Below are positions 1 through 7,824 of a DNA stretch of 64,000 nucleotides, one piece after another. The position numbers and the translations under genes were made by a program. The stretch comes from CAZYFH01 sp964646815 (GTDB lineage: Bacteria > Acidobacteriota > Vicinamibacteria > Vicinamibacterales > UBA8438). Below the pieces are notes generated by a model. The model saw nothing but the letters and a program-made list of their open reading frames with translations. It was not told the DNA's origin and ran no database searches. The stretch spans positions 67,936 through 131,935 of the forward strand of contig CAZYFH010000007.1 of the NCBI GenBank assembly GCA_964646815.1, read 5' to 3'. The first letter of the stretch is position 1. Every line of letters begins with the position of its first letter.

Positions 1-240
1 GTATCCGCTGCCCGTGGAGAGCTCCCACAGCAGTGACGGTGGGAGGGTGCGACTGAGCTTCGTCTCGGTGGAAACCGCGTCGTGCGTCGGACCGAGGAAC
101 GAGGTCCAATCGTGGGTGACGGCGTCGTCCGCTAGCGGCTTCGGCGACCGGTGCGAACGGGCCTGCCCAGGTGTCTGCCCACCGGCCACAGCCTGCGCCA
201 TGAGCGCGTGCAGCATCGCACGCCGCGATATCATCGCCAT
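1..240 (-). CDS. Secreted PQQ-like (BamB-type) beta-propeller protein, 5' part only
   Basis: Only the first 80 codons are present; the gene runs off the left edge. The ATG at 240 has GGAG eight bases upstream and starts 15 bases after the stop of the DUF6787-like gene, so it is the third gene of the quinoprotein operon. Residues 4-20 hold an SRR pair and a weak hydrophobic stretch, so Tat or Sec export is possible but poorly supported. Residues 44-62 (DWTSFLGPTHDAVSTETKL) followed by LLWELSTGSGY are the usual opening of secreted PQQ-like propellers, where a W..F.GP strand starts the first blade. Such proteins are mostly periplasmic and lack a proven enzymatic role. The family call is good; the function is unknown. 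Confidence 0.75.
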   Translation of the reverse strand, partial: MAMISRRAMLHALMAQAVAGGQTPGQARSHRSPKPLADDAVTHDWTSFLGPTHDAVSTETKLSRTLPPSLLWELSTGSGY

Positions 241-255
241 TGCGCGTTCTCCGGA

Positions 256-576
256 TCAGACAGACCGCTCACTTGAGGGACGCCCGCGGCGTCTGCGCAG
301 GAGGCGCCTCACCATTTTTAGACGGCCCCAGAAAAAGGTGTGCTGGCCCAGGATCGTGCCCCAGACCAGCAGCAACGCTTGGTAGAGTGGGAGGAGGACG
401 ACGAGATAGACCACCCACCCGAGCCATCCCGGGTGATCTTCCGGGAGTAGCAAGCCGATCAGCGGCGTCCGGAGTTGAACGATCGACAGACCGGCGAGCG
501 TAAACGCGAGGAGGATGGCGATCACGTCCCACGGTCCGACCCCCCACCGGGCACGCAGCGTGTCGAGCACGCTCAC
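256..576 (-). CDS. Small two-helix membrane protein, DUF6787-like
   Basis: A 106-residue protein starting at a GTG that overlaps the upstream dehydrogenase stop by four bases (GTGA), which implies translational coupling. It begins with LDTLRARWGVGPWDV, then two hydrophobic segments (about residues 15-32 and 50-72) joined by a loop containing Pro-Glu-Asp-His. A cytoplasmic tail GQHTFFWGRLK with many arginines follows. The pattern of two helices around an LKxRW opening and a G.F.FF..xLK ending resembles DUF6787, a family of unknown function. A longer in-frame start at 666 would lie inside the dehydrogenase gene and is rejected. I infer a membrane partner or accessory of the quinoprotein from the overlap only. 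Confidence 0.65.
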   Translation of the reverse strand: MSVLDTLRARWGVGPWDVIAILLAFTLAGLSIVQLRTPLIGLLLPEDHPGWLGWVVYLVVLLPLYQALLLVWGTILGQHTFFWGRLKMVRRLLRRRRGRPSSERSV

Positions 577-2288
577 TGACTCGGCAGGGCAAAGACGTAA
601 ATGGCGTTTCCGCCTCTCGGGTTCCGCTTCTCGGGCAGCAGATCGCCCGGCAGGATCGTCGTCCAACTTGATCCCCCGAGTGGGCTGCCTGCGCCGAACG
701 CCACGTACTGCGTGCCGTCCACTGCATAGGTGATGGGGTACCCATTCGACATCGTCGACAGACGGCTCTGCCAGAGCTGATCGCCGCTGAGGGCGTCGTA
801 GGCGAAGACGTAACGCTCCCAGTCACCCACGAAGACGAGTCCACCCGCCGTTGTCAGCGCCGCCGTGTTGTACGGCGTCCGGCGGCGATGCTTCCAGAGC
901 GTCTCGCCCGTCCGAATGCTCAACGCCTGGAACTCGCCCAGCTGGTCGGGCGCGTCGGGATGGAAGTGGTTCTTCCGCCCGCGGACGCCCCCCGTGCCGC
1001 CGCCCCCGGCGCGGCGCTCCACCGGCCCGAAGGCCGCCGTCTCGCAGTTGAGGTTGAGGGGGACGTAGAGCGCCTCGGTCTCGGGGTGATACGCCATCGC
1101 CCGGAGGCTCTTGAAGCCGCCCGTGCTGGGACAGAAGTAGAGCTCTTCGCCAATGCCGGTGACCATACCGTCGCGATAGGCTACTGCACCGGTTTGCGGA
1201 TCTACGTCCAGGAGATTCTGGTAGCCGAGGTCGACGGCGTTTACGAACCGACCGGTGATACGGTCGAGCTCCCAGAGAATTGCCAGCTTCCCCATGCTGA
1301 ACACCGACTGCCGGCCGTCGTAATCGATCAGGATCCGCTCGAAGGTCTCGTCCATGTCGTGGCTGTCACCCGGGATGTGCTGGAAAAACCACTTCATCTC
1401 CCCGGTCGTCGGGTCGAGGGCGAGCGTCGAATTGCTGTAGAGCGCATCGCCATCGGTACCACGCGCGTCACGGGTCCATGGCTTTGCCTGGGAGGTGCCG
1501 TAGTAGATCAGTCCGCTGACCGGGTCGTAGCTTCCTGGAATCCAGGCGTCGCTGCCCGCGCGATACAGCAGCGGGAGATCGCCCCAAGTATCCCCACCGC
1601 GCTCTCCCGGTCGAGCCACGGTCGAGGTTCGCCAGAGCACCCGGCCCGTCCGGCCGTCGAGGCCGACGATATAGCAGGTGTCCTCGCGGAAGCGCTCACA
1701 GCCTGTCAGGCCGCCCACGATGGTGCCGTCGGCGATGATCGGCCCACTGGAGAACCTGTACCCCTCCTCGTTGGGCATTACCGCCGTGTCCCACCGTACG
1801 GCGCCGGTTCGCGCGTCCAAGCCCACGATGTGCGCGTCGACCGTCGCCAAGATGACGAGGTCGTAATAGATGGCGAGGCTGCGCAGCTGCGCTGAGAGGC
1901 GCCGCCGCTCGTCCATGTCCGGCCGGTACTCCCAGATGAAGTCGCCCGTCCGCGCATCGAGCGCTTGGACGACGTTGCCGGGGTTCGCGATGAACATGAC
2001 GCCGTCACGCACAATGGGCGTCGTCTGCGAAATGCCCGGATCGAGGCCCCAGGACCATGCGAGCTGGAGGCTCCCCACGTTGCTGCGGTCGATCTCATCG
2101 AGCGGGCTGAATCCCCACCCATCGAGCGTTCGACGCCAGTTCAACCAGTCGGCTGGGTCGGGGTTCTGCAGCACGGCGTCGGTCGCCGGACTCACATCCG
2201 CGACTTGGGCCTGTGCCTGCACCGGGACGATCGACGCCGCGGCGCCGACTATGCAAGCGAGCGCCGCGAGACAGGTACGGAGCTTCAT
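573..2288 (-). CDS. PQQ-dependent alcohol dehydrogenase-type quinoprotein
   Basis: A 571-residue secreted quinoprotein. I chose the ATG at 2288 because GGAGG lies seven bases upstream and a Sec signal follows (MKLRTCLAAL to VQAQA, residues 1-27). An eight-bladed PQQ propeller is indicated by repeated ALDARTG.xxW / LDGRTGRVLW / LDPTTGEMKW blade motifs. Compared with methanol and ethanol dehydrogenases, the region giving the metal-binding Glu is kept (GCERF, E198) and the likely catalytic Asp is D281 in GTDGDALYSNS. The position of the metal-ligand Asn (GNPAPW in methanol dehydrogenase) reads TSQAKPW, giving Gln267. There is no CxxCH haem motif, so an external electron acceptor is needed. The first gene of a three-gene operon. 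The family is sure; the substrate is unknown. Confidence 0.9.
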   Translation of the reverse strand: MKLRTCLAALACIVGAAASIVPVQAQAQVADVSPATDAVLQNPDPADWLNWRRTLDGWGFSPLDEIDRSNVGSLQLAWSWGLDPGISQTTPIVRDGVMFIANPGNVVQALDARTGDFIWEYRPDMDERRRLSAQLRSLAIYYDLVILATVDAHIVGLDARTGAVRWDTAVMPNEEGYRFSSGPIIADGTIVGGLTGCERFREDTCYIVGLDGRTGRVLWRTSTVARPGERGGDTWGDLPLLYRAGSDAWIPGSYDPVSGLIYYGTSQAKPWTRDARGTDGDALYSNSTLALDPTTGEMKWFFQHIPGDSHDMDETFERILIDYDGRQSVFSMGKLAILWELDRITGRFVNAVDLGYQNLLDVDPQTGAVAYRDGMVTGIGEELYFCPSTGGFKSLRAMAYHPETEALYVPLNLNCETAAFGPVERRAGGGGTGGVRGRKNHFHPDAPDQLGEFQALSIRTGETLWKHRRRTPYNTAALTTAGGLVFVGDWERYVFAYDALSGDQLWQSRLSTMSNGYPITYAVDGTQYVAFGAGSPLGGSSWTTILPGDLLPEKRNPRGGNAIYVFALPSQ

Positions 2289-2581
2289 GAGGACCTCCAG
2301 AGCATGTCGACCATCGATTATAGCGGGTGGCACACGGATCGTCGTGGAGGTCGGAGGGTACGCGAGAGGGCGTGGTTCCAGGCTTGCGCGTTCAAGGCCT
2401 TGGACCCCAATCTAACCAATCGCAGGCCTCACCGTTGTGCGCACACGAGGAGATCGCGACGCAACTCGCGAATGGTTCGCGCGATCGCCGGTTGTCGGGT
2501 ACCGCGTGGACGCGGTGAAGTCGGCACCGAGTGCGAAAGACCTCGGCACGGAGGTGAGCGTGGGAGATTCCGGAACGAATC

Positions 2582-2903
2582 AGTCGACGGGAGTTTACCT
2601 TGCAGTCGGCGATGGCCGGCGCGACGATCACGATCAGTGGGTGTGAGGACGCAAACCCAGTCGCGCCGAGCGGTGGCGACAGCGCAACGGGGCCATCTCG
2701 GGCAACCACGGTCACTCCGCGGTGATCACGTCCGCCCTACTTACGGCCCGCGACACGATCTCGTTCGGTATTGCTGGCAGTGCGGGTCACCCGCACACGG
2801 TCGAGCTGTCTGCGGCCGAGGTAGGAGAGATCGCCGACGGTATGCAGGTGGCCAAGGGGCGTCCACCAACGATTTCCATGCGCACACCGTGGCGTTCAAC
2901 TAG
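2582..2903 (+). pseudogene. Frameshifted Tat lipoprotein with HxH repeats (remnant)
   Basis: Three reading frames must be joined to recover one protein. Frame 1 (2582-2690) reads SRREFTLQSAMAGATITISG, then Cys at 2642-2644 followed by EDANPVAPSGGDSATG: a twin-arginine lipoprotein signal. Frame 2 (about 2691-2859) reads AISGNHGHSAVITSA, then AGSAGHPHTVELSAAEV. Frame 3 (about 2862-2903) reads GASTNDFHAHTVAFN and stops. The HGH, HPH and HAH motifs belong to a small exported family I know from acidobacterial and proteobacterial genomes, usually about 110-130 residues with no known function. No proper start codon is visible, and each junction needs a net one-base shift, so this is a dead gene. Its TAG stop lies inside the left end of the adjacent repeat element. 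Confidence 0.7.
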
Positions 2904-3069
2904 TGGCCTGTCTTGGGTGGATCATTAGCGCTCACCGGGCGGGGCACCCCGTGACGGCGGGCGCTAGACCATGCGTCAGCGCGGTCACAGACCGTGTGTA
3001 TGCTCCCTCGTCGCGTCTTGTCAGCCGCGCGCCGGTGATCAATGCCAATTCACCTACAGGCCACTAGTT
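2898..3069 (-). repeat. Family A short inverted-repeat element, complete copy
   Basis: A 172-base element bounded by perfect 14-base inverted repeats: AACTAGTGGCCTGT at 2898-2911 and its complement at 3056-3069. The core (minus orientation) has CACCGGCGC, CGGCTGACAAG, CGCGACGAGGGA and CGGTCTGTGA blocks that recur at 55485 and 61739. There is no coding capacity. Size, terminal inverted repeats and CTAG ends are those of a MITE-like non-autonomous element. The left CTAG (2900-2903) contains the TAG stop of the preceding pseudogene. Confidence 0.85.
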
Positions 3070-3072
3070 TAA

Positions 3073-3160
3073 GGCGGGGCTTCGCTTGGAACCCCACGTG
3101 GCCGCTCTGTGGGGACCCCGAGAGCCCCACTCCGCGGCCGCGGGGAGCGCCGCCTTGGCT
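3073..3160 (+). repeat. Family C GC-rich intergenic repeat, copy 1
   Basis: The blocks GGGCTTCGC, CGCTCTGTG, GGGGACCC, GAGCCCCACTCCGCG and CCGCG occur in the same order here and at 18217-18345. This copy is shorter, lacking about 45 bases present in the other. It is rich in short palindromes (for example CCCCACGTGG), so it can fold, but there is no T-tract. It sits between the family A element and the decayed IS200-type transposase. Function unknown. Confidence 0.5.
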
Positions 3161-3278
3161 GTATGGGACGGCGAAGGGCCTGGACGCCGCGCGCGGCAGT
3201 TAGGGTCGCACTCTGGGATGGGCAATTCCCTCGCCGTCAGGCGACGCCGTCAGGAGGCTTGCGACACGATGGCCGGCC

Positions 3279-3632
3279 ATGCGCGACTACCGTCGGTCGG
3301 CCCATGCGATTCATGCGGTGCACGGTCATTTCGGTTTCTGCACGAAGGATCGCAAGCTTGTCCTGCGGGGCGACCTCGGCTTAGAGGTCCGCAAGCAGCT
3401 TCAACAACACTGTCGGGGGCGTGACATCGAGATTCCGCAGAAGGGGCACGTCCGGGCGGATGATGTCCACCTGTTGCTGAGCACCCCGTCGCACTGGTCC
3501 CCGCGCTGCGTGATGCAGGCGGTCAAAGGCAAGACGTCGCATCGAGGGCTGAGGGACGAGAGGTTCGCCGAGTACATTCGGTGGCAAGGGGACGCCCCGC
3601 CGGCGGCTGAGCGTTTGCGGGTGTCCGAGTGA
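3279..3632 (+). pseudogene. IS200/IS605-type Y1 transposase (TnpA), truncated and inactive
   Basis: A 117-residue open frame that begins like IS200-family TnpA: YRRSAHAIHAVHGHFGFCTK, then a helix like RKQLQQHCRGRDIEI, the metal-site strand ADDVHLLLS, and MQAVKGKTSHRGL. In active enzymes the strand reads DHVHLL, with two histidines forming the HUH metal site. Here the first His is Asp, so the site is broken. After KGKTS the family normally continues for about 60 residues carrying the catalytic Tyr. Here the sequence becomes unrelated and stops, so the nucleophile is gone. This is a relic; ssDNA HUH transposases do not make the inverted-repeat elements nearby, so a link to them is unlikely. Confidence 0.75.
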
Positions 3633-3688
3633 GGGCGATGGAGCCTGCCTCGTGCGGAGAGCCTTCGGGCGGCGTTAGTCGAGGAGAA

Positions 3689-3710
3689 CTCCCCCTGCTG
3701 CAGGCGGGAG
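3689..3710. terminator. Hairpin between IS200 relic and SMP-30 gene
   Basis: CTCCC-CCTG-CTG-CAGG-C-GGGAG forms a nine-pair stem with one bulged base and a three-base loop. It lies 10 bases beyond the stop of the minus-strand lactonase gene, so it could end that transcript, although only a short TTCTCC follows. It may instead be the right-end hairpin of the decayed IS200-type element. Confidence 0.4.
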
Positions 3711-3720
3711 AAGTTTGGGC

Positions 3721-4761
3721 TCAAGCGACGCCGGCACCCGTGACGCCGACGTAGACGGCGTACAGCGACTGACTGGCGGTCATGAACAGGCGGTTCCGCC
3801 GAGCGCCGCCGAAGCTGACGTTGGCGCAGATCTCCGGCAGCCGAATCACACCGATCGTCTCTCCGTCGGGCGCGACGATCTGCACGCCTGGGCGTGCTCC
3901 GGCCCAGATGTTGCCGTCGACGTCGCACCGCATCCCGTCGGCGCCGGACAGCGTGTCCGGGTCGTCCGGCATTGTCAGCTGTACGTGGCGGCGCCCGTTG
4001 CGGAGCTGCGTGCCGTTGACATCCCAGACGCGAATTTCCCGTCCGCTGCCGGTGTCGGCCACGTAGAGCCGGTCGTGGCTCGGAGAGAAGCAGAGCCCGT
4101 TGGGGGCGCCGATCTCGTCGGTAGCCATCGCCACGTTTCCTGTCCCGGCGTCCACCCGATAGACGGCCAGCGGGAGCTCCGGCTCGGCTCTCGCTCCTTC
4201 ATAGTTCCCGCGAATGCCGTATGGTGGGTCCGTGAACCAGATGCTCCCGTCCTGATGGACGACGACATCGTTTGGTGAGTTCAGCCGCTTGCCGTCATAG
4301 CGGTCCGCAATCACGGTGACTTGGCCGGAAGGCTCGTAACGGGTAACCCGCCGCCCACCGTGTTCGCAGGAAAGCTGGCGCCCCTCGTAGTCGAACGTGT
4401 TGCCGTTGCTAAAGCCAGACGGACTGCGGAACATGGTCACGCGCCCATCGTCCTCGATCCAGCGGAGCTGTCGGTTGTTCGGGATATCGCTCCACACGAG
4501 ATAGCGGCCGACGCCGTTCCAGGCCGGCCCCTCTGCCCAGAGAGTGCCGGTATAGAGACGCGCGATGGGCGTGTTGAAAAGGATGTACGAACGGAAGCGA
4601 GGGTCGAGCGCGATGATATCGGGGTCGGGGTAGCGCACGGGCTGCTGCCCGGACCAGTCCCGTGGTTCGTATGGAGGGATCGACGGCGTCTGCTGACGCG
4701 CCAGCGGCGTGGCGAGCGCACCGCCGGTGAAGGCGGCCGTGAGAAAGGTGCGTCGTTTCAT
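3721..4761 (-). CDS. SMP-30/gluconolactonase family protein, Tat-exported
   Basis: A 346-residue six-bladed propeller of the SMP-30/gluconolactonase/LRE family. Members hydrolyse sugar lactones or other cyclic esters with one divalent metal. All expected metal-site segments are present: Glu77 in WAEGPAW, Asn164 in NSPND, Asn221 in GAPNGLCFS and Asp275 in GADGM. The N-terminus MKRRTFLTAAFTGGALA is a clear twin-arginine signal, so the enzyme acts outside the cytoplasm as a folded protein. It stands alone between a decayed insertion region and the CMD gene, whose stop lies 60 bases upstream of this start. The active-site set looks intact; the lactone substrate is unknown. Confidence 0.9.
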   Translation of the reverse strand: MKRRTFLTAAFTGGALATPLARQQTPSIPPYEPRDWSGQQPVRYPDPDIIALDPRFRSYILFNTPIARLYTGTLWAEGPAWNGVGRYLVWSDIPNNRQLRWIEDDGRVTMFRSPSGFSNGNTFDYEGRQLSCEHGGRRVTRYEPSGQVTVIADRYDGKRLNSPNDVVVHQDGSIWFTDPPYGIRGNYEGARAEPELPLAVYRVDAGTGNVAMATDEIGAPNGLCFSPSHDRLYVADTGSGREIRVWDVNGTQLRNGRRHVQLTMPDDPDTLSGADGMRCDVDGNIWAGARPGVQIVAPDGETIGVIRLPEICANVSFGGARRNRLFMTASQSLYAVYVGVTGAGVA

Positions 4762-4796
4762 GAGTGCCTCTGTGTGTGCGGTGGCGAACGAAGGGC

Positions 4797-4824
4797 TACC
4801 GATTCACCCGATACAGACTACTAG
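4797..4824 (-). repeat. Family A repeat, terminal fragment
   Basis: Read on the minus strand this is CTAGTAGTCTGTATCGGG followed by TGAATCGGTA, matching 26 of 28 bases of the left end of the copy at 55485. Only this end remains. It starts at the CTAG that forms the stop codon of the CMD-family gene (4821-4823). Confidence 0.75.
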
Positions 4825-6029
4825 GGCACGATCGGGAACAACTCGTCCGTTTCTTGCGGCTGCACGCCGAGCGCGTTGAGCGACATCGAAACGAGGCGGT
4901 AGTTCGCGACAGTCATGACCACACTCATCAGTTCCCGCGTGTCGTACTGGTAGGCAAGGACGCTCCAGGTGTCGTCGGAGACGATGCCGTCGCGATAGAT
5001 CTCGTCGGCGGCGTCCAGATGGGCTCGTTCGAAGTCATCCCACCCGGCGTCCGGACCGCGCGCAATGCGCTCCGGATCGAGACCGTGGTCGCGGGCGCGT
5101 CCCACGCTCCCGACGTGCTTCGCCCACTCGTAGACTGCCTGACAGTTCCAGCCAATCCGGAGGATGAGTAGCTCCCGGTAGTACGGCGTGAGCGGCGAGA
5201 CGCGGTTCACGTAGTTGGACTGGCCGCGCCGGGCGGCCTGCATGCGGGGATGGCGCGCAAACGTGCGACCGACGCGAATACCCGGACCTTCGAGCGGCGC
5301 AACCCGTGGCTCGCGGAGTGCCGGCTCCGGGTCGGCGACGTCGACGCGATACGGCACATCCGCGGGGAACCTGGCACGGGCGCTGTCGTCGGGTTGAACG
5401 CCGAAGGAGTTGAGCACCATCGACAGCAAGGTGGTCTGGTTCACAGTCATCACCGCATCGACGAGGCGGAAGAGGTCGTAGCGCCGTGCGAGGGCCGCCC
5501 ATGTCGCGTCTCGTACCGAGGAGTTGCGGAAGAGCTCATCCGCGACGCGGAGCAGCGTCGCCTCGAACGGATCCCATTCGGGTGCCGTGGGGCCGACGGC
5601 AACCTGCCGTAACTCGCCGGGCGTTACGCCGGCGGTTCTGGCGGTCGGCACATGGTCGGCCCAGAGATAGCTGTTCTGGCAGAGCCATGCCGCCCGGAGA
5701 ATCAGTAGCTCACGATGCCTGTCGGGCAGCGTCGAATCGCCAGCGATGTAGAGATGGAACGGCACCAAAGCCTCGACCAGCTCGGGGACGTTGAGGAGCG
5801 TCCGGAAGGCGTTTCCGATGCGTAACTCCGGGGCATAGCGAGCGACAAGCGCACGCTGCGCCGCGGTCCATTCGGTCTGGGGAACCGGCGCGATGCGTGG
5901 CTCGGTCAGTCGCATGACCGGGGTGCTGCCAGGTGCCGCTGGGTGGATTTGTGCTGCGGCTTGACCGGCCCCGGCGTGCGCGAGGAGACAAACGAGCGCG
6001 ATCAGCGTGCCGCGCGGGTGGCAAGGCAT
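4821..6029 (-). CDS. Secreted tandem carboxymuconolactone-decarboxylase-like protein
   Basis: A 402-residue protein with two CMD/AhpD-like domains. Each contains RELLILR.xW.C followed by xxxWA.HV (LCQNSYLWADHV in the first, NCQAVYEWAKHV in the second) and a C-terminal VMTVxxxxLxSMxLNxxGVQP helix. The pair arose by internal duplication. Only one Cys is present per site rather than the CxxC of AhpD, so peroxidase chemistry of the AhpD type is unlikely. I chose the ATG at 6029 because a signal peptide (RGTLIALVCLLAHAGAGQA) starts there; an in-frame ATG at 6080 is less likely. The stop codon is provided by CTAG at the end of a repeat fragment. Exact reaction unknown; lactone decarboxylation is only the family name. 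Confidence 0.8.
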   Translation of the reverse strand: MPCHPRGTLIALVCLLAHAGAGQAAAQIHPAAPGSTPVMRLTEPRIAPVPQTEWTAAQRALVARYAPELRIGNAFRTLLNVPELVEALVPFHLYIAGDSTLPDRHRELLILRAAWLCQNSYLWADHVPTARTAGVTPGELRQVAVGPTAPEWDPFEATLLRVADELFRNSSVRDATWAALARRYDLFRLVDAVMTVNQTTLLSMVLNSFGVQPDDSARARFPADVPYRVDVADPEPALREPRVAPLEGPGIRVGRTFARHPRMQAARRGQSNYVNRVSPLTPYYRELLILRIGWNCQAVYEWAKHVGSVGRARDHGLDPERIARGPDAGWDDFERAHLDAADEIYRDGIVSDDTWSVLAYQYDTRELMSVVMTVANYRLVSMSLNALGVQPQETDELFPIVP

Positions 6030-6184
6030 GTGGTTCCAGCTCGGGGCGCGTGGCCGTAACGATACCATCTTGCGCCTCAAGCCGGATTATCACAGCCGCG
6101 TGAGGGCGAATACTGTAGTTGAGTGGGAGCCCCGGCGCCGGCCAAGGCGCGCGCGGTTGCGGCGGTTCGGGGGCGCAGGCCCGT

Positions 6185-7819
6185 CTAATTCGGATACCGC
6201 GCTGACCAGCGGCCGGCGCGATAGACGTGCCAGCCGGTCGGCCCATCGTCATCGTCTATGACCAACTCGAACACCGTCTCGGCCGGGGTGGTCCGCGTCA
6301 CTTCGACGATCCGCGCCCCGCGACGGGTCTTCGGTTTGCCGTCCTCACCCGCGATCTCACGAGTGCGCGCGCCGTCGGTGATCAGGATGTTGCCCGTTTC
6401 CGGTAACCAGTCGGCGTCGCTCAGGAACGATGAGTGGAACCGCCCGGCGCCCATCCCCGCATGCGCCCATCGTTGCCCCACTGTCATCGCCGCTTCGTCA
6501 ACATCGAACTCGACGGCTCGACTGAACGCCGCCTCGGCCGGGAGCGGATCGTCAAACGGCATGGCGCGATGGTTTCCGTTGTCGAAAAGGAGGAGCGTGC
6601 CGTCTGGGGTCACCTCCAGGCCGTGGCTGTGGAACGGCCACTCCAGCGGGCCCTTCGGCTCGAGGAGCAAGGCTCGCCAGGGGGCGTTCCAACCGGCGTG
6701 TGAACCCAGGATCCACCGGACCTCGCCAGCGCGGTCGACCTTGACGAGCGCGTCCTGGTGCCGGAGGGAGACAACGAACGCGTCATCGGCGTGATCGTAG
6801 GCGAGCGCGTTGGCATGGGCCCAGTCGGCGATATCGGGTTCCGCGTGTCCGAGCGCGCGATAGGTGCTCGTCCAGAAACCGGTGCCCAGGGAGTCATAAC
6901 CGATGCGGTAGGGGTCGAGAAGGTCCAGCAGTGGCCACCGTTGCGTGATCGTGCCGTCGGGAGTGAACTCGACGATGACGTCGCCGGCTAGGTCCTGGCT
7001 CTCCCGGGGCGCATCCGGGTCGCGGTCGCTGGTCGGGTAGTCCTCGTAGGTCCGGAGCTCGGTGCTGAGGGTCGCGAAATGCCCTGAGGGGAGCTCGATG
7101 ACGTCGTGGTGGATCGAGTCCGTATCGACGAGGATGCTCTCGTCTGGCACCCTGTCAGCGACGGCACGCGAGTGCCATCGGCGCACGACGTTCCCTAGGA
7201 GATCGATCTCGACGAGGATGCCCCAGATCCCCGCCGGTGCCGCTTGATAGAGCAGGTTGCCGTTCGCCAGCGGGATCGCATGACCGGTCCGGTGGTCGCC
7301 TCGGTAGTACCAGACCACGTCGCCAGCCGAGTCGACGGCGACCAGGAGGCCGAAGTCTTGCGCCGGCCCGTTTTCTTCCCATCGGTAGACGCCGAGCAGG
7401 GTGGCGCCCGGTTCCATCCGATCGGGCTGACTGGCCGTAACCTTGAGTGGTGGAAAGTTGGCCGGAAGGGGGTCGGTCTCGATGACCAGCGGTGGCGTAC
7501 GGTCGCTGTTGCCGGCGGCGTCAGTGGCGATGAAGGCGACCTCGTGTCTCCGGCCGGGTTTGAGCCCGACGACTGGCACGGTATGCGCGGTGCGATAACT
7601 GTCATCGACCGCGAGGCGGTCGACACGCGTGCCGTCGCCGATCTCGATCGAGAGGCGGGCGGGCTCGTCCGTCGTCAACACGACCCGGACGCCGAGGGGG
7701 GCTTCGGGGCGCGCGGGATCGATAGTCAGCTGTCCGATGGCCGGCGGTGTGCGGTCAGCGCAGGCCGCTGAGAAGAACGCGGCCGCCGCGAGGACCGCAG
7801 AGACTGGAGTCGTCGTCAC
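6185..7819 (-). CDS. Arylsulfotransferase (ASST)-family lipoprotein
   Basis: A 544-residue protein starting at GTG 7819 with AGGTAGG just upstream. The N-terminus ends in FFSAAC, a plausible lipobox, so it is probably membrane-anchored. Residues about 25-120 form an Ig/fibronectin-like region (PPAIGQLTIDPARPEAP, then TDAAGN). The rest matches the ASST propeller: GHAIPLANGNLLY, HHDVIELPSGH, WAHANALAYD and HSHGLEVTPDGTLLLFDNGN contain the histidines and the DNGN strand typical of the family. Bacterial ASST moves sulfate between phenolic esters through a His intermediate; many homologues are untested. It is co-oriented with the 'ACHEGN' paralogues and ends at the left of that cluster. Confidence 0.8.
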   Translation of the reverse strand: MTTTPVSAVLAAAAFFSAACADRTPPAIGQLTIDPARPEAPLGVRVVLTTDEPARLSIEIGDGTRVDRLAVDDSYRTAHTVPVVGLKPGRRHEVAFIATDAAGNSDRTPPLVIETDPLPANFPPLKVTASQPDRMEPGATLLGVYRWEENGPAQDFGLLVAVDSAGDVVWYYRGDHRTGHAIPLANGNLLYQAAPAGIWGILVEIDLLGNVVRRWHSRAVADRVPDESILVDTDSIHHDVIELPSGHFATLSTELRTYEDYPTSDRDPDAPRESQDLAGDVIVEFTPDGTITQRWPLLDLLDPYRIGYDSLGTGFWTSTYRALGHAEPDIADWAHANALAYDHADDAFVVSLRHQDALVKVDRAGEVRWILGSHAGWNAPWRALLLEPKGPLEWPFHSHGLEVTPDGTLLLFDNGNHRAMPFDDPLPAEAAFSRAVEFDVDEAAMTVGQRWAHAGMGAGRFHSSFLSDADWLPETGNILITDGARTREIAGEDGKPKTRRGARIVEVTRTTPAETVFELVIDDDDGPTGWHVYRAGRWSARYPN

Positions 7820-7824
7820 GACGC

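Noticed and set aside
3279..3632. IS200 relic as the source of the family A/B repeats
   Set aside because: Y1/HUH transposases use subterminal hairpins and make no terminal inverted repeats or CTAG-flanked ends; a DDE-type enzyme is more likely.
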